Positions 7,500 through 15,182 of a stretch of 64,000 nucleotides of DNA are shown here, piece by piece (the stretch's first letter is position 1; each line of letters starts with the position of its first letter). A program made the translations under genes and the position numbers. The notes below the pieces were generated by a model. That model was not told the DNA's origin. It worked only from the letters and a program-made list of their open reading frames with translations, and ran no database searches. The DNA comes from Mucilaginibacter lappiensis (lineage in GTDB: Bacteria; Bacteroidota; Bacteroidia; Sphingobacteriales; Sphingobacteriaceae), in contig NZ_FTMG01000014.1 of assembly GCF_900155965.1 (NCBI RefSeq), positions 121,718-185,717 of the forward strand, in the 5' to 3' direction.

Positions 7500-8039
7500 T
7501 TATTCGGCGCTTTCAGCAGCGTCTGTTTCAGCAGCAGCTTCTTCAGCCGGAGCTTCCTCTTCTGCAACTTCTTCAGCAACAGGAGCATTTTTAGCAGCAA
7601 TAGCAGCAGCTTTTTCTTCTTTCTTTTTAGCTTCAGCAGCCAAAGCAGCTTTACGCGCTTCGTCTTTTGCCGATAATAAGTTTGTTTTTTTGCCAGTGAT
7701 CTTACCGTCTTTTTGCTCAGTCCACTCTGCAAATTTAGCTGCAGCTTGTTCTTCGGTTAAGGCACCTTTTTTAACACCACCTTCTAAGTGTTTTTTGTAA
7801 AGCACACCTTTGTATGAAAGGATAGCGCGACAAGTATCAGTCGGTTGGGCACCTGTGTTAACCCACTCTAATGTTTTGTCGAAGTTAATGTCGATAGTTG
7901 CAGGATTGGTGTTTGGGTTGTATGAACCTAAACGCTCAATGAAACGACCGTCGCGTGGAGCGCGGGCATCTGCTACTACGATGTAGTAAAAAGGTTTGCC
8001 TTTTTTACCGTGTCTTTGCAGTCTGATCTTAGTTGCCAT
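7500..8039 (-). CDS. rpsP: 30S ribosomal protein S16 with acidic tail
   Basis: The first 80 or so residues are the S16 fold: MATKIRLQRHGKKGKPFYYI, then VVADARAPRDGRFIERLGSY, WVNTGAQPTDT and the LSYKGVLYKKHL segment. The rest, to residue 179, is a low-complexity region rich in Lys and Ala, then Glu and Ala, ending ETDAAESAE. S16 of many bacteria is about 85-100 residues, while long-tailed forms are usual in Bacteroidota. A TACCTTTG promoter box and a small hairpin precede the start. Confidence 0.96.
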   Translation of the reverse strand: MATKIRLQRHGKKGKPFYYIVVADARAPRDGRFIERLGSYNPNTNPATIDINFDKTLEWVNTGAQPTDTCRAILSYKGVLYKKHLEGGVKKGALTEEQAAAKFAEWTEQKDGKITGKKTNLLSAKDEARKAALAAEAKKKEEKAAAIAAKNAPVAEEVAEEEAPAEEAAAETDAAESAE

Positions 8040-8064
8040 TTTTTCTTTTTATGTATTCAACATG

Positions 8065-8098
8065 TCCCCGGAGTACTTTCTGCGGGGATGCAAAGGTA
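8065..8098 (-). promoter_or_regulatory. rpsP: rpsP promoter box and leader hairpin
   Basis: TACCTTTG on the minus strand (8091-8098) matches TAnnTTTG. Directly downstream, CGGGGA/TCCCCG arms (8083-8088 and 8065-8070) form a 6-bp stem at the very 5' end of the expected transcript, about 25 bases before the start codon. It may be an S16 autoregulatory leader or a stability hairpin. Confidence 0.4.
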
Positions 8099-8194
8099 TA
8101 AATTATTTGTAATAATTTAAAACGCTTGTAATTAATTATTTAATTAATCTGAACGCGCTATGGGGTAACTGAAAAAAATCGCAATTTCAGGGCC

Positions 8195-8737
8195 ATGAGT
8201 TTAAATAGAAAACTACGCATAGCCATTGATATGGACGAGGTAATGGCTGATACCATCGCTAAATTTATTACCTTATATGACGAACGCCATCAAACCAAAA
8301 TATCGCTCGGCGATATGCATGGTAAGGAGTTCAGGGAAATACTTCCTCCTCACCTCAGTAACAGTCTAAGAGAGTACATCAATGAAAGGGGCTTTTTTCG
8401 CGATTTGCCAGTGATGCCGGGCTGCCAGGACGTGGTAAAGGCCCTGCATGAAAAATATGATGTTTACATAGCCTCGTCCGCAATGGAGTTCAAGTATTCT
8501 TTAGAAGATAAGCTGGATTGGCTTAATGAGCACTTCCCTTTTATCTCCTGGACCAACATTATTTTTTGCGGACACAAGATTTTAGATGTTGACGTGATGA
8601 TTGATGACCGAATCAAGAATTTTGTGACTTTCAAGGGCCGCAAGCTATTATTCACCTCTCCACATAACCTTTTAATCAACGATTTTGAGCGTGTTAACAC
8701 CTGGGATGATGTTGCAACTAAATTATTACATGAATAA
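8195..8737 (+). CDS. 5'(3')-deoxyribonucleotidase-like HAD phosphatase
   Basis: A 180-residue HAD-superfamily protein. The catalytic motif is IDMDEVMADT, with Asp12 as nucleophile and Asp14 as acid/base. VYIASSAMEF supplies motif II Ser, and VDVMIDDRIKNF carries the motif IV acidic pair. This layout is that of the NT5C-type 5'-nucleotidases, which remove phosphate from dNMPs. It is a single cytosolic gene facing away from rpsP, with no operon partner. Confidence 0.85.
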   Translation: MSLNRKLRIAIDMDEVMADTIAKFITLYDERHQTKISLGDMHGKEFREILPPHLSNSLREYINERGFFRDLPVMPGCQDVVKALHEKYDVYIASSAMEFKYSLEDKLDWLNEHFPFISWTNIIFCGHKILDVDVMIDDRIKNFVTFKGRKLLFTSPHNLLINDFERVNTWDDVATKLLHE

Positions 8738-8803
8738 GATGAACAACCTTTGAAATAAATATCCTATATTTAAGTGGTAGCCCCCCTATCACTAATTTAA
8801 AGG

Positions 8804-10534
8804 ATGTTAAGCCATACCACTATTGATTCTATCGATTGTGTACTTGCTTTTGATATTCATGAGCAAAAGTACCTGTTTATCGGTCAGGGCATTGATGCTG
8901 TTTTGGGAATTACCGCCCGCGAGCTCTATCGGGACAACCGCCTGTGGGATAAATTGATCCACAAAGAGAACCTTGCTGGTATAAAATCCCTTATTAATAC
9001 CCTTGCCGAAAACAGTAGCGTTGAATTAAGCTACCAAATAACCACTCCTCAGCAAACCACAAAGAACATTACCGACAAAAAAAGCCTCATTACCGATGCG
9101 GCCACCGGACACAAGGTATTATTAAGCACTATCAAGGCAACTCACGCTAAAACAAACTGCACCACCGCCTCATCAACGGGTGCAGAGCATAGTCAGCAGT
9201 TTTTAAACTCACTTATTGACTCACAAACCAGTTTTCTAATCCGTATAGATACCAGTGGTAACTACACATTTGTTAACCGGCAATATTTAAAAACACTGGG
9301 GTATAAGGCTAAAGATATTTTAGGTAAGCATTTTTCGGTAACAAGCTTATCGGAAGAAGCTCATTTGTGCGAAAATGCCTTTATGGAATGTTTAAACAAC
9401 CCAGGCAAGGTCGTTCCGCTATTGCATAAAAAACCTGATGTACATGGCAACCTGCATGATACCGAATGGGAGTTGATATCCATTGTTAACGAGAATGGTG
9501 AGGTATGTGAGATCCAGGGCATTGGCCACGACGTAACAGCCAGGATCAAAATTGAAGCCAAGGTCAGGGACACCGCTCAAAAGCTGGATACCTTTATTGA
9601 AAGCATAACCGATTCGTTTTTTATTATTGATAACAATTGGCGTTTTGTGCGGGTAAATGCCGCTTTTGAAAAAATATGGGGAAAACCCCGTGCCCAGTTA
9701 TTGGGTAAAGTAATATGGGACCTATTCCCCCAACTTATTAATACACCTTTTGAGATTGCGTATCGTGAAGCGCAAGCCAAACAGGAAAGCGTAAAGTTCA
9801 TGGTATATTTTGCTCCATTGAATAAATGGTTCCGCACGGCAGTTTATCCATCTACAGAAGGCATAACTGTATTTGCCAAAAATGTTACTTATGAGATGCG
9901 CGCGCAGGAGGAAGCGCTATGGACTAAAAACAACCTGGAGGCCTTGATCAACAACACCAATGATAAAATATGGTCGGTAGACACGGATAACCGTTATGTT
10001 TATATGAACAACGCTTATATAGCGCAAATAAAAGCCATGACCGGCGTATCTCCTCAAAAAGGGGAGTATTCTTATAAAGACGTGGGCTTTCCACAGGAAG
10101 TTATTGATGAATGGAGTGCCTATTACAGGCGTGCATTAAATGGCGAAAATTATACAATTGTTTTAGAAAGTGTTGATGACGAGGCCAAAAATCCTGCGTT
10201 TTACGAGGTAAGCTTTAACCCCATTTTTGCCTCCAATGGTGAGATCAAGGGCGTTGGTTGTTTTGCCCATGATATATCAGAGAGGCTTAAAACCGAACAG
10301 GAGCTCCTGAGTCAAAATAAACGTATGCGCAATATTGCCTCGCTGAGTTCACATGAATTAAGAAGACCCGTTGCAAGTATGCTGGGCCTCATCAATATTA
10401 TGGACAGGGAAAACCCCAATAACCCCGAAAACAAACAAATTATTGATTACCTGCAAATTGTGAGTACTGAGATTGACGATGTAATTCGCCTCATTGTTGA
10501 TCACACCTTCACGGGAAACAACCATGAAGGCTAA
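8804..10534 (+). CDS. multi-PAS sensor protein with truncated histidine-kinase end
   Basis: A soluble 576-residue protein with no membrane segment. About four PAS folds follow one another; clear ones begin near FLIRIDTSGNYTFVNRQYLK, FFIIDNNWRFVRVNAAFEKI and IWSVDTDNRYVYMNNAYIAQ, two ending in the PAC-like phrases GIGHDVTARIK and CFAHDISERLK. The protein ends with a HisKA-like helix, ASLSSHELRRPVASMLGLIN, with the phosphoacceptor-type His near residue 517. The chain then stops about 60 residues later. The HATPase domain with N, G1 and G2 boxes is absent and no matching frame follows. It could be a phosphotransfer protein, a kinase inhibitor or a decayed kinase. Confidence 0.8.
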   Translation: MLSHTTIDSIDCVLAFDIHEQKYLFIGQGIDAVLGITARELYRDNRLWDKLIHKENLAGIKSLINTLAENSSVELSYQITTPQQTTKNITDKKSLITDAATGHKVLLSTIKATHAKTNCTTASSTGAEHSQQFLNSLIDSQTSFLIRIDTSGNYTFVNRQYLKTLGYKAKDILGKHFSVTSLSEEAHLCENAFMECLNNPGKVVPLLHKKPDVHGNLHDTEWELISIVNENGEVCEIQGIGHDVTARIKIEAKVRDTAQKLDTFIESITDSFFIIDNNWRFVRVNAAFEKIWGKPRAQLLGKVIWDLFPQLINTPFEIAYREAQAKQESVKFMVYFAPLNKWFRTAVYPSTEGITVFAKNVTYEMRAQEEALWTKNNLEALINNTNDKIWSVDTDNRYVYMNNAYIAQIKAMTGVSPQKGEYSYKDVGFPQEVIDEWSAYYRRALNGENYTIVLESVDDEAKNPAFYEVSFNPIFASNGEIKGVGCFAHDISERLKTEQELLSQNKRMRNIASLSSHELRRPVASMLGLINIMDRENPNNPENKQIIDYLQIVSTEIDDVIRLIVDHTFTGNNHEG

Positions 10535-10538
10535 AAAT

Positions 10539-11516
10539 TTACATCGATAGTATTTCAACTAGTTTTAACAGATTAGGGTTGATCTCGATGTGATGCTTAA
10601 TAGCGTGCTCAAACGGTGTATAAGCAATCTCGTTATGAATAATACCTATCATTTCGTTACGGTGACCATCTCTTAAAGCCTCTACAGCGGCAGCGCCTAC
10701 ACGGCTTGCCAATACCCTGTCCATACAGCTTGGCGCTCCGCCGCGTTGTATATGTCCTAATATAGAGATACGGGTATCATAGTGAGGAAATTTTTCCTGA
10801 ACCAGACGACCAACTTCAAACGCCCCTCCGGCTTCTTCACCTTCGGCTACGATAACAATCCGGGAGGTTTTATCTTTACGGCCATGTTCCAGGCGGTTAA
10901 ATAAACCTTCCATGCCTCCTTTGCTTTCGGGTATCAATATAGCTTCGGCACCGGCAGCAATACCTGTGCGTAAAGCGATCAGCCCAGAGTCGCGGCCCAT
11001 TACTTCAACAATAAACAACCTGTCGTGCGATTCGGCCGTATCCCTGATCTTATCCACGGCCTCAACAACTGTATTGATGGCGGTATCATAACCTATGGTA
11101 AAGTCGGTACCCATCAAATCATTGTCAATAGTGCCGGGCAGGCCAATTACAGGAATGTCATACTCACTGCCAAATACTTTGGCACCGGTAAAAGTACCGT
11201 CGCCGCCAATAGCTACCAGGGCATCAACGTTGTGTTTTTTTAATTGATCGTATGCTTGTTTGCGACCTTCGGGTGTTCTGAAGTTATCGCAGCGAGCTGT
11301 TTTTAAAATAGTACCGCCTCTTTGTATAATATTTGAAACCGATTTACGGTTCATGGGTATAAAATCGCCTTTGGTCATGCCGTCATAACCGCGGCGTATA
11401 CCAGTAACTGCAATATCATAGTATATAGCCGTACGAACAACCGCCCTTATGGCAGCGTTCATTCCCGGCGCGTCGCCACCTGAAGTAAAAAGTCCGATAT
11501 TTTTAATCTGCGTCAT
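10539..11516 (-). CDS. pfkA: ATP-dependent 6-phosphofructokinase
   Basis: Commits fructose-6-phosphate to glycolysis. The 325-residue protein has the family's ATP site GLFTSGGDAPGMNAAIRAVV, the Mg2+ site IGGDGTFTGA, the catalytic PGTIDNDLMGTDFTIGYDTA, EVMGRDSGLIA and LGHIQRGGAPSCMDR. The Gly at the GGDGT position favours use of ATP rather than pyrophosphate. Length is typical. It ends four bases from the convergent PAS gene and has no operon partner. Confidence 0.97.
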   Translation of the reverse strand: MTQIKNIGLFTSGGDAPGMNAAIRAVVRTAIYYDIAVTGIRRGYDGMTKGDFIPMNRKSVSNIIQRGGTILKTARCDNFRTPEGRKQAYDQLKKHNVDALVAIGGDGTFTGAKVFGSEYDIPVIGLPGTIDNDLMGTDFTIGYDTAINTVVEAVDKIRDTAESHDRLFIVEVMGRDSGLIALRTGIAAGAEAILIPESKGGMEGLFNRLEHGRKDKTSRIVIVAEGEEAGGAFEVGRLVQEKFPHYDTRISILGHIQRGGAPSCMDRVLASRVGAAAVEALRDGHRNEMIGIIHNEIAYTPFEHAIKHHIEINPNLLKLVEILSM

Positions 11517-11662
11517 TTTTTATCCTGATATGAGCATTAGGGGCTCTACCTTTAAAAAATTGAATAATTTAATTAAGTGTTTTTAAAGTAGCCCTTAAAT
11601 TAAAAACGCGGCTAAGCTTTAAAACTTGCCGCGAATTTACATTTTATTTTTTAAGGCTGAGC

Positions 11663-13417
11663 CTACTTTTTGAAAGCCGCTATACCGCTATCTAAAAATT
11701 TAATGTAGCTGGCTATATCATAATCAGCTGGTGAAGTTGGAATATCTTTTCCTGTAGCATCTTTTAAAAAGCTACCTTCACTGTCCAGCATCACATATAA
11801 GGGTTGAGAGTTGGAGTTAAAACGACTGGCTTCCAGATCGCTCCATTTGCCTCCCAGGGTGGTTATTTTTTTACCACTATACGTTGATACAAACTGCTCT
11901 TTAGTATCCAGGGCTGCTTTATCATCAACAACCAGCTGAAGCAGCACAAAATCATCGCGCAAGCGCCTGAAAACTTCGGGATCCGACCAAACGTTGGCTT
12001 CCATTTTACGGCAGTTTACACAGTTAAACCCAGTAAAGTCAATCAATATGGGTTTATGTGTAGCCTTTGAAACCTGTAAAGCCTGATCATAATCATACCA
12101 CGAATCAAGCCCACGGGTTTTTATGCGGGTATAGTTGCCAGCATACTTCTTTTCGCCAATACTCGCGGGAACTACAACGGTTGGTGTTGACGAAGGTGCC
12201 GCTAACCCTCCCGGAATACTCGACAAATTAAAATCCTGTGTTGCCTCAGGAGGCAAAAACGCGCTGATGGATTTTAAAGGGGCACCCCACAAACCGGGGA
12301 TCATATAAACCACAAACGCAAATACGATGATGGCTAAAAAGGTACGTGGGATAGAAAGATACTTTACATCGCTATCATGCGAAAACTTTACCTTACCAAT
12401 GAGGTAAAGTCCCATTAATAAACCAATAGCTATCCAAAGTGATAAGAATATCTCCCTGTCAAACCAGTTCCAATGATAGGCTAAATCAACATTTGATAAA
12501 AACTTAAGCGCAAAAGCCAGTTCCAGGAATCCCAAAATAACTTTCACACTGTTTAACCACCCACCTGATTTTGGAAGACTTTTTAATGCTGAAGGAAACA
12601 GCGCAAATATGGTGAACGGCAGTGCCAATGCTAATGCAAAACCAAACATACCCACAGCGGGGCCCAAACGATCGCCTTTGGAAGCTGCGTCAACCAGCAG
12701 GGTGCCAATAATTGGCCCGGTGCATGAAAAAGACACTACTACCAGGGTTGATGCCATAAAGAATATGCCAGCAAGGCCCCCTTTATCCGCATTTGCATCC
12801 AGCTTGTTAGCCAATGAACTCGGCAATGTGATTTCAAATGCCCCCAGGAATGATATGCCAAATACAACAAGCAGTAAGAAGAAAAATATATTGAATATAC
12901 CGTTTGTAGCCAGTTGATTGAGGGCATCAGAACCAAAAATAATGGAGATTAACAAACCCAGGGTTACATAGATAATGATAATAGACACTCCATAAATAAG
13001 CGATTGACCGATGGCCTTTTTACGGCTGCCACTCTTTTTGGTAAAGAAACTCACCGTTAGCGGCAATAATGGATATATACAAGGCAGTATCACTGCAGTA
13101 AAACCACCCAAAAGCCCGAATATAAATATCTGCCAAAGTGTTTTAGGCTTTTCCGTTGATGGCGCCTTTTGCTGTTCCGCTTTTTGCTTAACCGAGGCCT
13201 GAGCTTTTGCTGCGGAATCGGCTGCCTTTTTCCTGATAGCTATGCTATCAGCAGCGGTAGGTATGTCAGTAAACTGCACGCCTGCAGTTGATACCGTATC
13301 GGCTTTAGTTTTTTGTACGGCCAATGCAGGTGTAACACCAACGGAACAAAAAATGGCCAATACCATTAATGTGGCCAGTACAATGCGTAAATAAACGCCC
13401 TTTTTTAATAGTTTCAT
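11663..13417 (-). CDS. dsbD: thiol:disulfide interchange protein DsbD, transmembrane and thioredoxin domains
   Basis: Moves electrons from cytosolic thioredoxin to the periplasm. The 584-residue protein has an N-terminal signal or anchor, a polar linker, and an eight-segment CcdA/DsbD membrane domain beginning LLGGFTAVILPCIYPLLPLT and containing FSCTGPIIGT; these hold the two membrane cysteines. A C-terminal thioredoxin fold carries KPILIDFTGFNCVNCRKM with Cys466 and Cys469. The usual N-terminal alpha domain is not part of this chain; it is the separate gene just upstream, 22 bases away. Together the two genes rebuild a full DsbD. Confidence 0.93.
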   Translation of the reverse strand: MKLLKKGVYLRIVLATLMVLAIFCSVGVTPALAVQKTKADTVSTAGVQFTDIPTAADSIAIRKKAADSAAKAQASVKQKAEQQKAPSTEKPKTLWQIFIFGLLGGFTAVILPCIYPLLPLTVSFFTKKSGSRKKAIGQSLIYGVSIIIIYVTLGLLISIIFGSDALNQLATNGIFNIFFFLLLVVFGISFLGAFEITLPSSLANKLDANADKGGLAGIFFMASTLVVVSFSCTGPIIGTLLVDAASKGDRLGPAVGMFGFALALALPFTIFALFPSALKSLPKSGGWLNSVKVILGFLELAFALKFLSNVDLAYHWNWFDREIFLSLWIAIGLLMGLYLIGKVKFSHDSDVKYLSIPRTFLAIIVFAFVVYMIPGLWGAPLKSISAFLPPEATQDFNLSSIPGGLAAPSSTPTVVVPASIGEKKYAGNYTRIKTRGLDSWYDYDQALQVSKATHKPILIDFTGFNCVNCRKMEANVWSDPEVFRRLRDDFVLLQLVVDDKAALDTKEQFVSTYSGKKITTLGGKWSDLEASRFNSNSQPLYVMLDSEGSFLKDATGKDIPTSPADYDIASYIKFLDSGIAAFKK

Positions 13418-13439
13418 TGCTGTTGTCCTTGAGGTAAAA

Positions 13440-13892
13440 TTATTTGCCTAAAGGAATAGTGAAATCAACATCTTCTGGTGGAAGACACTTTTTGTCGTTA
13501 CAGGTCATATAAGTAAGCTTACCGGTAACACTGGTGGCAGATGCAGATTTAAGACTTATTTTTTGTTGAAAAACCACTTCTTTTTCAAAGTAGCTTACAT
13601 TCATGCTAAAAGCCTTCTCGTATTTGGTTACCGGGGTTGGCTCTGAGGTTTTGCCAATCGGCACGTATAATTTTGATGGTGTAAATTCAAATGAAGTTTT
13701 TATTGGTCCGCCATCCTTAACATTAAGCGAGTAAATATGCCAGCTGGGTTGAATAGTAGCCTTTAAAAACACAATGGCTTCTTTATCATTCAACTTTTTT
13801 GCCGCGTATGACCATCTTACCGGCGTTTCGATTTGGGCATAGGCCCCTGCGCACATCACTAATGCAACAATTACCAACAGTACTTTCTTCAT
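13440..13892 (-). CDS. DsbD N-terminal (alpha) domain protein
   Basis: A 150-residue secreted protein with signal peptide MKKVLLVIVALVMCAGAYAQ. The remainder is a beta-sandwich like the periplasmic alpha domain of DsbD: WSYAAKKLNDKEAIVFLKAT, IQPSWHIYS, then TYMTCNDKKCLPPEDVDF with its two cysteines, the pair that passes electrons to DsbC-type partners. It lies directly before the dsbD membrane gene and four bases after birA, so birA, this gene and dsbD probably form one operon. Confidence 0.88.
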   Translation of the reverse strand: MKKVLLVIVALVMCAGAYAQIETPVRWSYAAKKLNDKEAIVFLKATIQPSWHIYSLNVKDGGPIKTSFEFTPSKLYVPIGKTSEPTPVTKYEKAFSMNVSYFEKEVVFQQKISLKSASATSVTGKLTYMTCNDKKCLPPEDVDFTIPLGK

Positions 13893-13896
13893 TTAA

Positions 13897-14667
13897 TTAT
13901 TTATTTAAAAATTCAATTTGTTTTAAACTAAACTCTTGCTGCCCGTTATTATTTTCAACAACCAGCATTCCATTTTCTTTTACGTTTTTTATAACGCCAT
14001 CAAAAACCTGGTCGTTTGACTTGAAACGCTTTACCTCGTTTAACCAATATAGTCGGGATAAGTACGTATTCCTTACAAACAAAAATTTACCGGCCCTTAA
14101 ATTAAGATAATATGCTTCAATATGACCGCAAATTTCTGACAATATTGTTTTTAAATCATAATCCCTGTGTAAGATTTGCCTAAGGGATATAGCATTGCCT
14201 GCTCCAGGTTCAAAACTTTCCTGGTTAATGTTAAGGCCAATACCAATGATAGCATCCTTGATATTGGCGCCCTGAACATGCGTTTCTATCAATATACCAC
14301 CGAGCTTTCTGTCGCCATAATAAATATCATTGGGCCATTTTATTTTAAGATTATCGCTCAGGTAAGGATGCAAAGCATCATAAACCCCCAGGCTTACTAC
14401 GCGGTTCAAATCAAACTGATCGCTTATGGCTAAGAACGCTGGTGTCAGTAAAATACTGAAAGTAAGGTTTTTTCCGGGCTCGCTATGCCATTTGTTTTGC
14501 TGCTGGCCCCTGCCTGCATATTGGCTTTCTGCCATAATGACCGTACCTTCGGGCAATGGCTTGGAATTTGACAGTAATGTTTTGAGGAATGTGTTGGTTG
14601 AGTCAACTTGTTGAATTGTTACTAAATTTTGACCAACAAATAATCCCGAAAATATGTTATTTTGCAA
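13897..14667 (-). CDS. birA: biotin--[acetyl-CoA-carboxylase] ligase
   Basis: Attaches biotin to the carrier domain of acetyl-CoA carboxylase. The catalytic core is present: VDSTNTFLKTLL, AESQYAGRGQQQNKWHSEPG with the biotinyl-AMP loop, LKIKWPNDIYYGDRKLGGIL and GIGLNIN. There is no N-terminal DNA-binding domain, so it is a group I enzyme and not a repressor. The frame opens with TTG at 14667 and no ATG is available before the conserved VDSTN, so a TTG start is the best guess; the exact start is uncertain. Confidence 0.92.
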   Translation of the reverse strand: MQNNIFSGLFVGQNLVTIQQVDSTNTFLKTLLSNSKPLPEGTVIMAESQYAGRGQQQNKWHSEPGKNLTFSILLTPAFLAISDQFDLNRVVSLGVYDALHPYLSDNLKIKWPNDIYYGDRKLGGILIETHVQGANIKDAIIGIGLNINQESFEPGAGNAISLRQILHRDYDLKTILSEICGHIEAYYLNLRAGKFLFVRNTYLSRLYWLNEVKRFKSNDQVFDGVIKNVKENGMLVVENNNGQQEFSLKQIEFLNK

Positions 14668-14714
14668 AGTATAATAATTTTTAACCCAAGAACGTTCAAA
14701 ACTAATTCTTTTTG

Positions 14715-15089
14715 ATGGTAAAAAACAAAGTGTTAAATCAATCGGCCTATATTTCTGAACTGGCCATACATGGCATACAGGAAAAAAAGGGGAATGATAT
14801 TATAAGGTTAGACCTCCGGAATTTATTGGGTTCGGTATCGGATTATTTTGTGATCTGCCATGCCGATTCAACAACACAGGTAAAAGCTATTGCCAATAGC
14901 ATTGAAGAAGAAGTTTTTAAAGCTACCCAACAGGAACCCTGGCGCAAAGAAGGTTTGGAATACGGAGAATGGATACTACTTGATTACGTGGATGTTGTAG
15001 TTCACGTTTTCAGAACCGACAAACGTGAGTTTTACGGCGTAGAAGAACTGTGGGGTGATGCTGAAATTAAATATTACAAAAGTGCTTAA
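14715..15089 (+). CDS. rsfS: ribosomal silencing factor RsfS
   Basis: Binds L14 on the 50S subunit and blocks subunit joining under nutrient limitation. The protein of about 124 residues has the family core: LDLRNLLGSVSDYFVICHAD, STTQVKAIANSIEEE, EYGEWILLDYVDVVVHVF and FYGVEELWGDAE. ATG 14715 is chosen over the TTG just before it. The gene is divergent from birA and precedes ftsH by about 90 bases. Confidence 0.95.
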   Translation: MVKNKVLNQSAYISELAIHGIQEKKGNDIIRLDLRNLLGSVSDYFVICHADSTTQVKAIANSIEEEVFKATQQEPWRKEGLEYGEWILLDYVDVVVHVFRTDKREFYGVEELWGDAEIKYYKSA

Positions 15090-15133
15090 ACTTTCGTCAC
15101 AATTACCCTCCGGGTTGAGTCATGTACTAAACC

Positions 15134-15166
15134 TTTGTAAATTTTAAATTATAGATTGTAAGTTTG
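15134..15166 (+). promoter_or_regulatory. ftsH promoter with both -33 and -7 boxes
   Basis: TTTG at 15134-15137 and TAAGTTTG at 15159-15166 are separated by 21 bases, matching the full Bacteroidota promoter consensus. The ftsH ATG is 17 bases after the -7 box. Confidence 0.6.
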
Positions 15167-15182
15167 AGCTCGTAACAAAGAA

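Noticed and set aside
7415..7732. 105-codon Leu/Lys-rich frame overlapping the rpsP tail
   Set aside because: It is the frame-shifted reading of the low-complexity S16 tail, and it runs through the terminator hairpin.
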